A stretch of 41,177 bases of DNA from Sphingomonadaceae bacterium. Its GTDB lineage: Bacteria; Pseudomonadota; Alphaproteobacteria; Sphingomonadales; Sphingomonadaceae. Both the position numbers and the translations under genes were made by a program. Positions 40,608-41,177 of this stretch are shown here, piece after piece (positions within the stretch are counted from its first letter, which is position 1; each line of letters starts with the position of its first letter). The DNA lies in assembly GCA_019239915.1 (NCBI GenBank), contig JAFAZF010000049.1:1-41177 (forward strand). Reading direction: 5' to 3'. The notes under the pieces were generated by a model, which saw only the letters and a program-made list of their open reading frames with translations, searched no databases and was not told the origin of the DNA.

Positions 40608-41177
40608 TCAGCGATGCGTAAAGCGCGGCGGGCGCTTCTCGACAAATGCCTTGCGCTTCTCGGCCGCATCCTCCGTTCGCTGCGATATCAGCACGGCGCG
40701 ATGCTCGAACTCCATTGCTGCCTCCAGGCTACCGGCCCCGAGATTGGCCCAGAGGGATTGCTTCGTCAGCCACAGGCCGATCGGAACATTGACCATGATT
40801 TCGCGCGCAAGCGCCATCACTTCGTCCATCAGGGCCGCGTCGTCGACGGTGCGGAGCACGAGTCCGATCTCGGCCGCCTCCTCGGCCAGCACCGCCCGCG
40901 CGGTGAGCAAAAGCTCGGCGGCACGCTGGCTCCCGACCGCGCGGGGCAACAGGTAGCTCATGCCGAGCTCGGCGCCGGTACCGGCATTGTGGATGGCATT
41001 GACGAACTTCGCGGAACGTCCCGCGACGGCAAGGTCGGCGGCGAGTGCGAGCGAATAGCCGATGCCGGCCGCCGGCCCGTTCACGGCCGCGATGACAGGC
41101 TGAGGCAGTGCTCTGAGACCGAGCGGGATGCGCGCCATCTCGGTCAGTGAGTAGCGCCCGTGGTGCACGACACCCAC
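40608..41177 (-). CDS. Enoyl-CoA hydratase/isomerase, 5' end outside the window
   Basis: The C-terminal 189 residues of a crotonase-fold enzyme; the start lies beyond 41177. The oxyanion-hole/CoA motif AAVNGPAAGIGYSLALAADL and the following FVNAIHNAGTGAELGMSYLL (acidic residue replacing or complementing the usual Glu) are visible, then a standard helical C-terminus KRKAFVEKRPPRFTHR. It probably hydrates or isomerises an unsaturated acyl-CoA before thiolysis. It converges with the luciferase-like gene. Confidence 0.92.
   Translation of the reverse strand: MGVVHHGRYSLTEMARIPLGLRALPQPVIAAVNGPAAGIGYSLALAADLAVAGRSAKFVNAIHNAGTGAELGMSYLLPRAVGSQRAAELLLTARAVLAEEAAEIGLVLRTVDDAALMDEVMALAREIMVNVPIGLWLTKQSLWANLGAGSLEAAMEFEHRAVLISQRTEDAAEKRKAFVEKRPPRFTHR

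Noticed and set aside
1-41177. CRISPR arrays, tRNA or rRNA genes
   Set aside because: No regularly spaced direct repeats and no tRNA- or rRNA-like sequence were noticed on reading; a dedicated scan (tRNAscan-SE, Infernal) would be needed to be certain for tRNAs.

Overview
The base composition is GC-rich throughout, and the gene families fit an alphaproteobacterium, most likely a sphingomonad (Sphingomonadales): NodT-type efflux, adrenodoxin-type ferredoxin, a dmeRF-type metal operon, a Tn4371-like transfer module and an SDR-rich catabolic island. This is inferred from gene content; there is no rRNA or other taxonomic marker in the window. It looks like accessory DNA (plasmid or genomic island) assembled from several mobile pieces.

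Layout. 1-1277 is a complete IS3-family insertion sequence. 1338-2860 (minus) is a decaying block: a small membrane-protein pseudogene, then a Na+/Ca2+-exchanger-type (CaCA) gene broken by two frameshifts and a stop, preceded by a clear yybP-ykoY (Mn2+) riboswitch. 3162-6239 (plus) is a two-gene NitT/TauT-type ABC importer (fused double permease plus ATPase) behind a leader whose hairpin covers the ribosome binding site. 6292-8947 (minus) holds membrane proteins and the metal-efflux operon dmeR-dmeF, dmeF frameshifted, with a conspicuous inverted-repeat operator. 9004-13756 (minus) is part of a conjugative transfer module (HTH pseudogene, TraF peptidase, lytic transglycosylase, unknown protein, HUH relaxase, ribbon-helix-helix protein) without coupling protein or Trb genes; a candidate oriT lies in front of the relaxase. 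The module abuts the amputated 3' half of an EmrB-type pump gene followed by its NodT outer-membrane partner (13921-16136).

16143-41177 is a catabolic island: seven short-chain dehydrogenases, TauD-like dioxygenase, ferredoxin, two MFS importers, two enoyl-CoA hydratase genes (one truncated, one running off the window), acyl-CoA synthetase, thiolase, hotdog thioesterase, flavin-dependent (luciferase-like) monooxygenase, SMP-30-like lactonase, GST, DUF1214, SnoaL-like, DUF1330 and cupin proteins and an APH-like kinase. Together these suggest uptake, CoA activation, oxidation and thiolytic cleavage of an alicyclic or aromatic carbon source (terpenoid-, steroid- or lignin-like); the substrate cannot be read from sequence.

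The most striking structure is at 32091-36087: one SDR gene is split by an IS630-family element, which is split by an IS110-family element, which carries an IS200-type element. Removing the IS630 insert plus one TA copy restores the SDR frame exactly. The IS110 3' non-coding end folds into several stem-loops and is a candidate bridge RNA. A second general feature is that many otherwise healthy genes are broken by single-base losses or gains in short runs of identical bases, mostly G or C, which may be sequencing or assembly error rather than biology.
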